Source: an uncultured Caryophanales bacterium (lineage in GTDB: Bacteria; Bacillota_I; Bacilli_A; Izemoplasmatales; Hujiaoplasmataceae). Taken from it: a stretch of 10,898 bases of DNA. Position 1 is the first letter of the stretch, and every line of letters begins with the position of its first letter. The stretch lies in the NCBI GenBank assembly GCA_937958685.1, contig CALGNF010000068.1, positions 1 to 10,898 of the forward strand. The letters run 5' to 3'. The translations under genes were made by a program, and so were the position numbers. A model generated the notes under the pieces. That model was not told the origin of the DNA. It did no database searches and saw nothing but the letters and a program-made list of their open reading frames with translations. This document shows positions 1 through 8,515 of the stretch, one piece after another.

Positions 1-46
1 ACCACCGAGATCTACACTCTTTCCCTACACGACGCTCTTCCGATCT
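1..46 (+). other. Illumina TruSeq P5/read-1 adapter (artefact)
   Basis: The first 46 bases match the Illumina universal adapter, ending in GACGCTCTTCCGATCT. This is library sequence left on the contig end, not genome. Native DNA starts at base 47, so anything that seems to begin here is cut off artificially. Confidence 0.98.
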
Positions 47-47
47 T

Positions 48-1355
48 ATGTTCGACGATATCGGTATGGCGATCGATACATACGAGGCCGGTCTGACAAT
101 CGGTCTTCAAGATTTGTTCGCAGAGCATGCCTCTGATTTGGTCAAGGAATATTTTGCTACGCCTGCAGCCCAAAACTTACTGAGTCTGTGCACATTTGAC
201 GGAGAACTCATTGCGCTCCCGGGCATAGCTAGTGACCTTGTTCAATCGCCGATGATGTTCATCCGCAAAGATTGGCTCGATAATCTAGGCTTGGGCTTGC
301 CCGAAACAAGAGCTGACGTTATTGAAATCATCAAAGCATTTCGTGATGATGATCCGAATCAGGATGGTCTCAAAAACACCTATGGTTTGGGTCTCACAGG
401 CAATCTTGTCCAATATGTTGGTATGCTCAATGGATTCGCCGAAATGTATAATGGGTTACCGTTCATTTGGTATGAAGGCGATGAAGGCCTCATCGAATTC
501 GGCGGTGTTCAAGAAAATGCCTTTCTTGCTTTGGAACAATTGGCTGAGTTGTATCAAGGTGGTTACATCGACAGAGAATTCATCACGAAGACGGAAACCA
601 TGCTGAATGATGATATCGCAAACGGAAAAGTCGGTCTGGTCTTCGCACCCGAATGGTTATGCTGGAACGCAATCAAGTCATCATATATTGTGAATCCGCA
701 AGTGGAGTGGGTGGTGCTTCCTGTTTTCGACGCTGACGGAATCTCCAAAACAATCCACTCTGAAGTATATGCGCGTGGCTATATTGCCATCAATAAGGAC
801 TTCCCACATCCAGAAAAAATAATCCAGATGATCAACCTTTATTTTGACACCGTTTGGGGCGACCAAGGGAATCCCGAATACTACTTCGCCAACATCCAAT
901 ACGACAATTTATGGCATCTATCGCCTATCCAGTTTTTGAATCCAATAGCCTCAAACGAGCATGAAACAATGCAAGGGTTGATTTCCGGAGTCTTAAACGA
1001 GTCAGATGTGACTAGTATACAATGGGCAACTTACCAGATCATCCTCAAGCGCGAAAATCAGGAAACACTTACTCCCAGTGAATATGCGCTATATATGTCA
1101 ACGAAAACAAACGCCGTCAAGAGCCTATACTTTACGGATGTGGAAACGATCACGAGCTGGAAACTGGTTCTTAGAACTCGAACCACTATCGGAAATCTCC
1201 AAACTGATACTTATATCCAAATCATCCGCGGGGTAACTTCTGAGCCGGCCAGAGATGCATGGAATTCGTACGTCAGCACCTGGCACAGTCGAGGCGGCAC
1301 CGCCTTGCTCAATGAATACAACCAGTGGTACTCAAGTCTCGATTCACAAGAGTGA
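48..1355 (+). CDS. Sugar ABC transporter substrate-binding lipoprotein, LplA-like (5' partial)
   Basis: This is the extracellular solute-binding component of a CUT1-type carbohydrate importer; it would capture a sugar or oligosaccharide outside the membrane and deliver it to the two permeases that follow. The visible 435 residues show features typical of LplA-like binding proteins: a segment DGELIALPG near residues 51-59, RKDWLDNLGL near 73-82, an Asp/Asn-rich loop DPNQDGLKNTYGL at about 102-114 resembling the calcium-binding-like loop of the family, YQGGYIDREF at 169-178 and GKVGLVFAPEW at 193-203. Family members usually have about 500-560 residues and begin with a lipoprotein signal peptide; none is present here, and the ATG at 48 abuts the adapter, so it is almost certainly an internal Met and about 100 residues are missing. 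The stop lies 3 bases before the first permease, so the genes are in one operon. The family call is strong; the substrate is unknown. Confidence 0.88.
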   Translation: MFDDIGMAIDTYEAGLTIGLQDLFAEHASDLVKEYFATPAAQNLLSLCTFDGELIALPGIASDLVQSPMMFIRKDWLDNLGLGLPETRADVIEIIKAFRDDDPNQDGLKNTYGLGLTGNLVQYVGMLNGFAEMYNGLPFIWYEGDEGLIEFGGVQENAFLALEQLAELYQGGYIDREFITKTETMLNDDIANGKVGLVFAPEWLCWNAIKSSYIVNPQVEWVVLPVFDADGISKTIHSEVYARGYIAINKDFPHPEKIIQMINLYFDTVWGDQGNPEYYFANIQYDNLWHLSPIQFLNPIASNEHETMQGLISGVLNESDVTSIQWATYQIILKRENQETLTPSEYALYMSTKTNAVKSLYFTDVETITSWKLVLRTRTTIGNLQTDTYIQIIRGVTSEPARDAWNSYVSTWHSRGGTALLNEYNQWYSSLDSQE

Positions 1356-1358
1356 GTT

Positions 1359-2270
1359 ATGAAACTTCTGTTGAAACAAATCGGGAGACAATGGATCTTT
1401 CACCTCTTCATTTGGCCACCGCTAATAATGCTGATTATCTTTCATTACATCCCGCTGATCCAAGGGATAAGGATGTCGTTTCAAGACTTCAAGCCTGCTA
1501 AGGGCTTCTTTGGTGAGCAGGAATGGGTTGGTCTAGAAAACTATCGTTATCTGTTTTCTTTGCCTTCTTTTTCTGAGGCCCTCATCAATACGTTGATCAT
1601 CTCGATCATTAAGATTGTTCTGATGATTGTTGTTCCCGTGTTGATCGCCGTGCTTCTGGACGAGGTGTCTTCAAAGAGACTTAAGAAGGTAATTCAGACT
1701 TCGATTACGCTGCCACATTTTATTTCCTGGGTTTTGCTGGCTGGTATTTATATCAACATCCTCTCCCCCTCTGAAGGGGGCATAAACGTGTTGTTAAACA
1801 GGCTCGGGCTGGAGTCGATATATTTCCTTGGAGAGGGGCAATTTTTCAAGGCAACGATTATTATTACTGATGTTCTGAAAGAGTTCGGGTTTGCGACCAT
1901 CGTTTATCTTGCTACGATCGCCAATATCGATCAAGCACAATATGAGGCAGCTGAGGTGGATGGCGCAACCAGGTTTCAACGGATTCGTTACATCACAATT
2001 CCCAACATGCAAATGATTATCATTTTGATGACTGTTCTCAGTCTCGGTCATGTGCTCAATGCCGGATTTGATCAAGTTTACAATATGATAAACAGTGCCG
2101 TTACCCGGGAGGGAGAGATTCTTGACACCCTAATCTACAAAATGGGTTTTACGCAATTTGAGTACAGTTTGTCAACTGCCGCTAACATGTTCAAGTCCAT
2201 CGTATCCTTGCTTTTGATTGGCACAGCATACCTCTATGCCTACAAAAAGCATAACTACGTCGTATTCTGA
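1359..2270 (+). CDS. Sugar ABC transporter permease, LplB-like (MalF-type position)
   Basis: This is one of the two membrane-spanning subunits of a CUT1 sugar importer. The 303-residue product has an N-terminal transmembrane segment (about residues 14-34), a periplasmic part with the family-typical WVGLENYRYLF (56-66), several further hydrophobic spans (about 75-100, 115-135, 165-190, 217-235, 280-295) and the cytoplasmic EAA loop YEAAEVDGATRFQRIRYITIP (195-215), which docks the ATPase. Length and motif order match the LplB/YteP group. The start is 3 bases after the stop of the binding protein, with only a poor Shine-Dalgarno sequence, so translation is probably coupled. No ATPase gene is seen in the cluster; members of this group usually use a shared MsmX/MsiK-like ATPase encoded elsewhere. 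The substrate cannot be told from the sequence. Confidence 0.93.
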   Translation: MKLLLKQIGRQWIFHLFIWPPLIMLIIFHYIPLIQGIRMSFQDFKPAKGFFGEQEWVGLENYRYLFSLPSFSEALINTLIISIIKIVLMIVVPVLIAVLLDEVSSKRLKKVIQTSITLPHFISWVLLAGIYINILSPSEGGINVLLNRLGLESIYFLGEGQFFKATIIITDVLKEFGFATIVYLATIANIDQAQYEAAEVDGATRFQRIRYITIPNMQMIIILMTVLSLGHVLNAGFDQVYNMINSAVTREGEILDTLIYKMGFTQFEYSLSTAANMFKSIVSLLLIGTAYLYAYKKHNYVVF

Positions 2271-2281
2271 GGCTTGCGAAG

Positions 2282-3160
2282 ATGAAGAGACGGCGTAGGC
2301 ATAAGAAGTTTGATTTCTCTTTGTTGTTGATAAATGTGTTTTTATTGTTGCTTACCCTGATTACAATCTTTCCCCTCATAAACATCCTTGCCGTATCATT
2401 AAGTTCTTCGACTATGGCGTCCCAGGTAATTTTTCTTCCTAAGGGGTTCACGCTCCAATCCTATGCCTACATTATCAGCAACAAAGCGTTTTGGCGGGCG
2501 GCGGGAATATCAATTTTGAGAATCATTGCCGGACCTTCCGTCAACTTGTTATTCGCGATATTTCCTGCCTATGCGCTCAGTAAGAGTTCCCGTCAATTTC
2601 GCGGAAGAACAATTTATGCCTGGATTTTCTTCTTGTCCACGATCTTTGGTGGCGGAGTGGTTCCATGGTTCATGATGATTAGGGCGGCAGGCTTGTATAA
2701 CAACTTCTGGGGGCTAATCATCCCGGGAGCGGTGGCGGTCGGCAATATCATCCTGTTACTCAATTTCTTCCGCCAAGTCCCCAAGGAACTTGAAGAAGCC
2801 GCAATCATGGATGGCGCGAATCATTTTCGGATTCTCCTTCAGATATACTTGCCTGTTTCAAAAGCCGCGATTGCCACAATCTTGCTGTTTTCCATTGTTG
2901 GTCATTGGAATGGTTGGTTTGACGGCATGGTCTTAATGAAAGATCCTGAGAAATATCCTCTACAAACCTATCTTCAGGCTGTTGTCGTCAAACAACCTCA
3001 GATGTCGCAATCAAACGTTGATTGGTCAGTATATGACAACATCTCGCAAAAGACCACCAATGCCGCCCAGATCTTTATCTCCATATTACCGATGTTGATA
3101 TTCTATCCGTTTATGCAAAAATACTTTGTCAAGGGCCTTGTCATTGGCAGTGTCAAGTAA
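2282..3160 (+). CDS. Sugar ABC transporter permease, LplC/YtcP-like (MalG-type position)
   Basis: This is the second membrane subunit of the importer and would pair with the preceding permease. The 292-residue protein starts with a basic stretch (MKRRRRHKK), then a transmembrane segment (about 12-40). FLPKGFTLQSYAYI (51-64) is the conserved start of the periplasmic/permease region, and the EAA loop LEEAAIMDGANHFRILLQIYLP lies at 170-191. The C-terminus YFVKGLVIGSVK is characteristic of the LplC/YtcP group. It begins 11 bases after the previous stop; a TGAGG overlapping that stop (2268-2272) lies 9 bases upstream of the ATG and is the likely ribosome binding site. The gene is full length and shows no frameshift. 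Confidence 0.93.
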   Translation: MKRRRRHKKFDFSLLLINVFLLLLTLITIFPLINILAVSLSSSTMASQVIFLPKGFTLQSYAYIISNKAFWRAAGISILRIIAGPSVNLLFAIFPAYALSKSSRQFRGRTIYAWIFFLSTIFGGGVVPWFMMIRAAGLYNNFWGLIIPGAVAVGNIILLLNFFRQVPKELEEAAIMDGANHFRILLQIYLPVSKAAIATILLFSIVGHWNGWFDGMVLMKDPEKYPLQTYLQAVVVKQPQMSQSNVDWSVYDNISQKTTNAAQIFISILPMLIFYPFMQKYFVKGLVIGSVK

Positions 3161-3175
3161 TATGTTGATGCGCGT

Positions 3176-3181
3176 AAGGAG
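3176..3181 (+). promoter_or_regulatory. Ribosome binding site that decides the start of the 3189 lipoprotein
   Basis: AAGGAG sits 7 bases upstream of the ATG at 3189. Earlier in-frame ATGs at 3126, 3162 and 3168 lie upstream of this site, and the one at 3183 is only 1 base from it. The 3189 start also gives a compact lipoprotein signal peptide. Confidence 0.8.
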
Positions 3182-3188
3182 TATGGGT

Positions 3189-5618
3189 ATGAGAAGAATG
3201 TTAATTTTGGTTTCACTACTATCTCTAGGAGTTACGATTCTTGGGTGTAACCAAACGACAACAACCACAGCGACAACCGACATCACCAGTATGACTACTG
3301 CGTCAACCTCAGAAACGAACGCATCAACGACGACTACGTCGACGTTGCTTGATTATTACGATAATGAATACACCAATCCGTTGAAAGGTATCGATGTGGG
3401 AGGTACAGATAACTTGAATCTAACCTATGGCAGTTCCACCGTTACATTGGAAAACGAGTATATCAGGGTGGTTTTCAATAAGAACAATGGCTCGCTGCGG
3501 GAAGTATGTAATAAGATTTCCAAGGTTTATCTCACGCAAAACAACTTGTTGAGTTTTGGAATCAAAATTCAGAAGGCTAGTAAAGAACTGATCTTGTTCA
3601 GCGACTTTTCGATTGAGACCATCGCAGATGATTCCGCAATGAAGACAATCCGTCTAACCTGGGAATTCGAAAAGGACTTGGTGGCGATCGTAGATGCCTC
3701 ACTTGCAGAGACCTCCAAGGAGGTCGTTTTCCGTCTCCAGCTCCAAAACAACCTTGCTTCTGACCCCGTCATCAGCGTTAAGTACCCGCTTATTGAGAAT
3801 TTCGGGACGCTCTATGAACCAGAGCGGGATCTTTTCGCTTCTCCTGTGGCAACTGGATATCTGTTTGAGAACCCCACAATCAATTTCAATCTCAGCAATT
3901 TCAAAGGGATTACTAAAGATTTAGGGATGTATCCATCGGGGTGGGAATATCCTATGCAGATGATGGCATACTATAGCAAAGGAATTGGCGGTTTCTCCTT
4001 CTGGACGAGAGATTCGGGAACCGTCATCAAGAGTTTTGAGTTCACCGGTGCCGGCACGCCGAAACTAAAAGCCGGAGTATATCATTTTTTGGATGAAATC
4101 GCCGATGGAGATGTTGTCTTTGATTATGACATTGCCATAACCTGCCTTGAGAAGGGGGTTTGGGAGGAAGCGGCTGATCTTTATCGGTCTTGGGCGCTGA
4201 ACCAACCTTGGGCAAGCAAGGGGGCTTTGCGTGAGAGGACAGATATTGATCAAGACTTGTTTGAGAATACGGGACTGGTGAATTTTGGTATTCGCGGCAA
4301 CGGTTCTGTCTACTGGCCAGATCTTCCCGACATCTATGAACTATTCCACACCACATTGGATACCAAAATATTCAATATTTTCCTAAATAGTTGGCAAAGA
4401 ATTCATATTTCCAACGAGTTCAATTCGGACTGGGATTCCTACTTTCCCCCTAACCTGAATTATAACTTCATCGCTCAAATCAATGATTATGGCGATAGTT
4501 TCGCCTTGTTCGAATTCAATACTCTATATAACAAAAATCACTACTTGGTTATTTCTGACGGTTGGGTTGCCAGGGCAATAGAGCTCCGTAACGGAAACAA
4601 AGCCCTGTTTACCTGGACAAGCGGCAGTGACCTTCGCGAATGGTATTTTATCTGTCCGTCCTTCTCCGAATGGTCATCGTTTTCCTTGGCGAAAGATCAG
4701 GAAATTCTCAATTATGGCTCCAATGGGCTTTACCATGATGTCGGCACGGCGGCGGTGGCACCGCTTCAATGTTTTGACGCCACGCATTCTCATTGGCCCA
4801 AGGTCAACATCATCCCGGATTATATCGAACTTGAACGTTTAAGCAAAGAGCTTGCCTTGGAAAACGGCAAGTATTCTGTCGGCCAAGAATTGATCTACGA
4901 GCAGTTGCTGCCCTATATTGATTACTATCAGGCGCGCGCCAATGCCGGATTGCTTTCCTGGATGGAAAGCGACCGCTTCCGTGTGCTTTTGGCCAATGGC
5001 AGCGCCACAAAGATCCCTCTGTTTGATTATGTTTACCATACTCATGGCGCTTTGAGAATCGACGGTTTCATGATGCCGCTCACTGAACTGGGTGGTGGTT
5101 ATTATCACACTTTGGCGAAGACCGTTCTCGAAGGGGGCTTGCCTGAGTTCAATTTTGAATTCATGTCAACGACATTGCAACTAGAAGAAGTTGATGCAGA
5201 AATGCTTTCATTTGTGGGGGAACTAGCAAAGGCAAGAACGACTTATGGCAAAAGTTTCTTGGTGTATGGCGAAATGGTCACTGCACCGCAGATCGGAACA
5301 GGAACTATTTCTTTCGATTTCAAAAACTCTAATGTTGTTTCCGGAAGTTCCATTCTTCAAGGCACAGTGACTGTCGACAAGATCGTCACGTCCGCTTTTA
5401 GGCACGGTGATGAGGTCGCTCTCTTCTTTTGTAATATCACCGATTCCGCGATTGAGTCCGCCTTCGTTATCAATGCTGGCAGGGATTACGGACTCAATGA
5501 GGGTGGCGTTTATGTTGATGACACGTTGATTAACAGTTTTTCTGAAGGCAAGGCGTTCGTCAATATGACTTTCGAGCCCAGGAAAGTCTATATGTTGAAA
5601 CTAGGATTAGGCCAATGA
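3189..5618 (+). CDS. Lipoprotein with DUF6259-like putative glycoside hydrolase domain
   Basis: The product is an 809-residue surface lipoprotein, probably a glycan-cleaving enzyme. From the chosen ATG it opens with MRRMLILVSLLSLGVTILGC, a signal peptide with lipidation Cys20, then a Thr/Ser-rich linker (about 21-54). Residues from about 80 look like the N-terminal beta-sandwich found before catalytic barrels (VTLENEYIRVVFNKNNGSLREV). LYRSWALNQPW (331-341) and the later order of motifs recall DUF6259 proteins: a segment with NSWQRIHIS and DSYFPP, then GLYHDVGTAA with Asp517, CFDATHSHW (528-536), GQELIYEQ with Glu567 and Glu571, and PLFDYVYHTHG around Tyr616-His617. A C-terminal beta-rich domain follows from about 717. 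By analogy with retaining barrel hydrolases, Asp517 and Glu567 or Glu571 are candidate catalytic residues; this is inference. The gene is 28 bases after the permease gene and clearly in the same operon. I recall the DUF6259 match from pattern and have not searched it; DUF5696 or a GH101-like family is the alternative. No substrate is known. Confidence 0.65.
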   Translation: MRRMLILVSLLSLGVTILGCNQTTTTTATTDITSMTTASTSETNASTTTTSTLLDYYDNEYTNPLKGIDVGGTDNLNLTYGSSTVTLENEYIRVVFNKNNGSLREVCNKISKVYLTQNNLLSFGIKIQKASKELILFSDFSIETIADDSAMKTIRLTWEFEKDLVAIVDASLAETSKEVVFRLQLQNNLASDPVISVKYPLIENFGTLYEPERDLFASPVATGYLFENPTINFNLSNFKGITKDLGMYPSGWEYPMQMMAYYSKGIGGFSFWTRDSGTVIKSFEFTGAGTPKLKAGVYHFLDEIADGDVVFDYDIAITCLEKGVWEEAADLYRSWALNQPWASKGALRERTDIDQDLFENTGLVNFGIRGNGSVYWPDLPDIYELFHTTLDTKIFNIFLNSWQRIHISNEFNSDWDSYFPPNLNYNFIAQINDYGDSFALFEFNTLYNKNHYLVISDGWVARAIELRNGNKALFTWTSGSDLREWYFICPSFSEWSSFSLAKDQEILNYGSNGLYHDVGTAAVAPLQCFDATHSHWPKVNIIPDYIELERLSKELALENGKYSVGQELIYEQLLPYIDYYQARANAGLLSWMESDRFRVLLANGSATKIPLFDYVYHTHGALRIDGFMMPLTELGGGYYHTLAKTVLEGGLPEFNFEFMSTTLQLEEVDAEMLSFVGELAKARTTYGKSFLVYGEMVTAPQIGTGTISFDFKNSNVVSGSSILQGTVTVDKIVTSAFRHGDEVALFFCNITDSAIESAFVINAGRDYGLNEGGVYVDDTLINSFSEGKAFVNMTFEPRKVYMLKLGLGQ

Positions 5619-5662
5619 TTCATAGAAATATATAAATTGGAGAAAGAAGAAGGGAGTATTTT

Positions 5663-8515
5663 ATGAAAACGAAAGCATTACGTGTTTTATCTGTTTTTTT
5701 GGCGGCGATCATGTTTGTCTTCGTGAGTGCTTGTGTCGATGAAACAACGGTCCCAACGACCACGATAGCGCCGACAACGACCGCAATGCCAACAACGACG
5801 GTGGCACCAACCACAACGGCAGCGCCGACAACGACTGCGGCACCAACCACCACAGCAGCATCAACAACAGCGGTACCCACGACATCCGGACCGATAGTGG
5901 GCCCCGTTGACAACTTGGTCGATGATTTGGACGCCACCATCGCCTTTTACCGTTTCAATGAGGGCGAAGGTATCCTGATCAGTGACGAAAAGGGAAATCA
6001 TGACGGCCTTTTCGTCAATGCCGGCGATAACATCTGGATTGAAGGAGCACACGGTGCGGCTTTAAATTTCACCGGTCCGGAGAATCAATATGTTCAAATT
6101 GCGAACTCCCCGGATTTTGCACCGGTCAACCTGACGATCGAACTGATCTTCAAAATGCCTGCCTCAGCCAGATACCGCGCTGATCACCGGTTGATTTTCA
6201 AAGACGGACAGTTTGACATCCATCTGTGGAACCCCGCTGGCGGTGGTACCGGAATCTACTTCATGCTGCGGACGGAAGGCGACCAACTTTGGACTGACAG
6301 AATCGTTCTTGATGGCAACATTTATGATAATGAGTTTCATCATCTTGCTATGACCTATAACGGCTATACGGGGAAAATGGATGCTTACTTTGATTATGAA
6401 CTGGAAAGCAGCACCAATATCGGCCCGGGACGCGTCCTTGACATGGATAATGATCTCTACATCGGCGGCGCATATTGGGCTGGTCAACCACAGCAGTGCT
6501 CAACTTCCATAATTGATGCCGTAAGGATCACAGCTGATTATCTTGCTCCCGCGGAGTTCCTTGGAAGCTCATCATTGGTAGAGGAAGCAGATCCCGGCGT
6601 TGCGGGCGATCAAATGGTATTGGCATATGATTTTGACGCAAGAACAACGGCCGAAGTCACGGACAGATACCGCCGTTTCCCTGGAACATTGGTTAATATC
6701 ACCGATTTCGAGCAGGCTTATCAGTCCGTAGACACCAATAATCTTGTTGCTTTTGACGGCATCAACCAGTATTTGACGACAAGCTATGCCGAATCTCTGT
6801 TCAATGGTGATATCAGCGTCGAGATGCGCCTCAAACTTGATCCCGAGGACAAAGTTCCTGGCGACTATGCACTTGTATTCAAGGATTTGGCTTACCTGAT
6901 CAATCTTTGGGTAAATGACAATGATTGCAATGTTGTCTTCAAGTTTGGAGTCAATGACAAATTCAACACTGAAAAGTTCGTCACATATGAGCTCTTTGAT
7001 GGTGAGTTTCATCATCTCGCTTTCATCTATGACTCTGACACCGGAATCATGACTGCCTATATCGATTATGCCGAGATGATGACCCTTGACTTCTCAGGTG
7101 AAGCAGACAAGAACGCCAATTTCGGGTTGGAAACGTTGTATCTGGGCGCAGCTTACTGGGGCGGTTCTCTACAGAGGCCTTCTCCGGTGATGTTTGATTA
7201 TTACAAAGTGTACAACTATCCTGTCGCGGTGGAAGACTTGACAGGCTATGTTCCTCCTTCTGGTTTGATTCTCGATCTCGACTTTTCAAACATAGAGGGT
7301 GGTTATGTTGTGGATCAGTCAGACAATGGTTTGCATGGTGAGTTAATCAACTGCACGACAGACGGCGAAGCGGTGATTGTCAATAACGCCCGCTCCTTCA
7401 CCGACCAAGGTGTCAAAGTACTTAACAGCGATTACTTCAAGACCCAGTCTTTGTCTGTGGAAATGATCCTTAAACTTGATCCGACGGCAATGTCGGGGGA
7501 TCATAGACTGATTTTCAAGGATCTCGTCTTCGATATCCATATTTGGGTAGATGGTACAACCCCGAAAATCATCCCCATGTTGGTGACTGCCGAACATGGT
7601 TGGGGCGATATTGTTCTGATCGAATGCCCGGAATTATTCGATGGTGAGTATCATCACATCGGTTTCATATATGACGGATCAACGGGTGATTTCACTTTTT
7701 ATATCGATTATGTTGAGTCCGCAACAGCGACGCTTGGTGGCAGTGTGTCATCCAATGCCAATGATTTGTATATCGGTGCTGCCTATTGGGCTGGCGCTCT
7801 TCAACAGGGATCTGATGCGACGATCAAAAACGTCAGACTTCACAATCACTCGATTGAAGTCAGCGATTTTCTGGGTTATAACGAACGGGCGATGCTGATT
7901 CTCGACTATGACTTCAATTTTGTGGATGGGAACATGGTATTGGATCAATCAGGGAACGAGATCAACGGCGAGATAATCAACTGCTCTGTCACCGATGGAG
8001 CCCTTGTCGTGAACAACGCCCGTTCAAGTTCTAATCAAGGGGTCAAGGTTCTTGATAACCCATTGTTTGAAACGTCCTCAATGACTGTGGAAATGATCGT
8101 TAAAATGGATCCCACAGCGATGTCGGGGGACCATCGGCTAATTTTCAAGGATTTGGTGTTCGATATGCACATCTGGGTCGATGGAGCCACACCGAAATTG
8201 ATTCCAATGTTGGGAACCTCTTCTGCCAACTGGAGTGATTTGACACTCTATGATTGCACATCGATTTTTGATGGCAATTTCCATCACTTGGCGTTTACTT
8301 ATGACGGGGAGACGGGCATTTGGATTCTCTATGTGGATCATTCGCAAGTTGCCACTGGTGTTGTCGGCGGTGATGTGAAGGTCAACACCAATGACCTTTA
8401 TATTGGCGCTGCCTATTGGGCTGGTGCTTTCCAACAAGGATCAGATGCCGAGTTTAAACGAGTCAGAATCGCTAATTATGTCATCGCATCTTCGAACTTC
8501 ATTGAATTGCCATAA
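5663..8515 (+). CDS. Lipoprotein with four tandem LamG/concanavalin A-like domains
   Basis: This 950-residue protein is probably a surface-anchored glycan-binding protein. It starts with a signal peptide ending in the lipobox VSAC (Cys24), then a Thr/Pro linker of PTTTxx hexapeptides (31-66, with degenerate continuation to about 76). The rest is four LamG-like (Laminin_G_3) repeats at about 88-300, 316-530, 533-739 and 742-950. Each contains a strand with IEL/VEM, a KDxxFDIHxW-like segment, an [FY]HH motif before a Y-containing strand (His pairs 226-227, 450-451, 664-665, 874-875) and LY[IL]GxAYW (from 265, 492, 702 and 912). No catalytic domain is seen, although the concanavalin A-like fold also occurs in glucanases. 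AGGGAG at 5651-5656 lies 6 bases before the ATG. The gap to the hydrolase-like gene is 44 bases without a clear promoter, so the two are probably co-transcribed. Binding to a polysaccharide or glycoprotein is inferred from fold and context. Confidence 0.85.
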   Translation: MKTKALRVLSVFLAAIMFVFVSACVDETTVPTTTIAPTTTAMPTTTVAPTTTAAPTTTAAPTTTAASTTAVPTTSGPIVGPVDNLVDDLDATIAFYRFNEGEGILISDEKGNHDGLFVNAGDNIWIEGAHGAALNFTGPENQYVQIANSPDFAPVNLTIELIFKMPASARYRADHRLIFKDGQFDIHLWNPAGGGTGIYFMLRTEGDQLWTDRIVLDGNIYDNEFHHLAMTYNGYTGKMDAYFDYELESSTNIGPGRVLDMDNDLYIGGAYWAGQPQQCSTSIIDAVRITADYLAPAEFLGSSSLVEEADPGVAGDQMVLAYDFDARTTAEVTDRYRRFPGTLVNITDFEQAYQSVDTNNLVAFDGINQYLTTSYAESLFNGDISVEMRLKLDPEDKVPGDYALVFKDLAYLINLWVNDNDCNVVFKFGVNDKFNTEKFVTYELFDGEFHHLAFIYDSDTGIMTAYIDYAEMMTLDFSGEADKNANFGLETLYLGAAYWGGSLQRPSPVMFDYYKVYNYPVAVEDLTGYVPPSGLILDLDFSNIEGGYVVDQSDNGLHGELINCTTDGEAVIVNNARSFTDQGVKVLNSDYFKTQSLSVEMILKLDPTAMSGDHRLIFKDLVFDIHIWVDGTTPKIIPMLVTAEHGWGDIVLIECPELFDGEYHHIGFIYDGSTGDFTFYIDYVESATATLGGSVSSNANDLYIGAAYWAGALQQGSDATIKNVRLHNHSIEVSDFLGYNERAMLILDYDFNFVDGNMVLDQSGNEINGEIINCSVTDGALVVNNARSSSNQGVKVLDNPLFETSSMTVEMIVKMDPTAMSGDHRLIFKDLVFDMHIWVDGATPKLIPMLGTSSANWSDLTLYDCTSIFDGNFHHLAFTYDGETGIWILYVDHSQVATGVVGGDVKVNTNDLYIGAAYWAGAFQQGSDAEFKRVRIANYVIASSNFIELP
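5753..5860 (+). repeat. 18-bp coding repeat, six copies of PTTTxx
   Basis: Six in-frame copies of an 18-base unit encode Pro-Thr-Thr-Thr-x-x (residues 31-66 of the LamG lipoprotein), followed by a degenerate seventh. Synonymous codons differ between copies, so the repeat is old and kept for its protein property, a stiff, probably extended spacer between the lipid anchor and the binding domains, and is not a fresh slippage tract. Confidence 0.85.
5924..8512 (+). repeat. Four tandem LamG-like coding repeats (units near 620-645 bp)
   Basis: Units start near 5924, 6608, 7259 and 7886. Units 3 and 4 are much closer to each other than to units 1 and 2: they share MSGDHRLIFKDLVFD, the IWVDG-TPK segment and LYIGAAYWAG, and are similar at base level too (for example around 7490-7560 against 8120-8190). 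This points to a later duplication of one domain. Confidence 0.85.

Noticed and set aside
1765..1780. CCCCCT-CTGA-AGGGGG hairpin, terminator-like
   Set aside because: It lies inside the first permease gene, encodes the conserved NILSPSEGG loop and has no T-run.
3126..3188. Upstream ATGs for the hydrolase-like lipoprotein, overlapping the permease end
   Set aside because: The AAGGAG at 3176-3181 lies downstream of the 3126, 3162 and 3168 starts and is too close to 3183; ATG 3189 gives correct spacing and a compact lipoprotein signal.
5619..5662. Possible promoter or terminator between the two lipoprotein genes
   Set aside because: The 44 bases contain only AT-rich sequence and a ribosome site; no -35/-10 pair or stem-loop stands out.
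5620..5940. Minus-strand 106-codon frame with repeated Val-Val-Val-Gly
   Set aside because: It is the antisense of the Thr/Pro linker repeat in the LamG lipoprotein; its pattern is fully explained by the reverse complement of ACA/ACG/ACC-rich codons.
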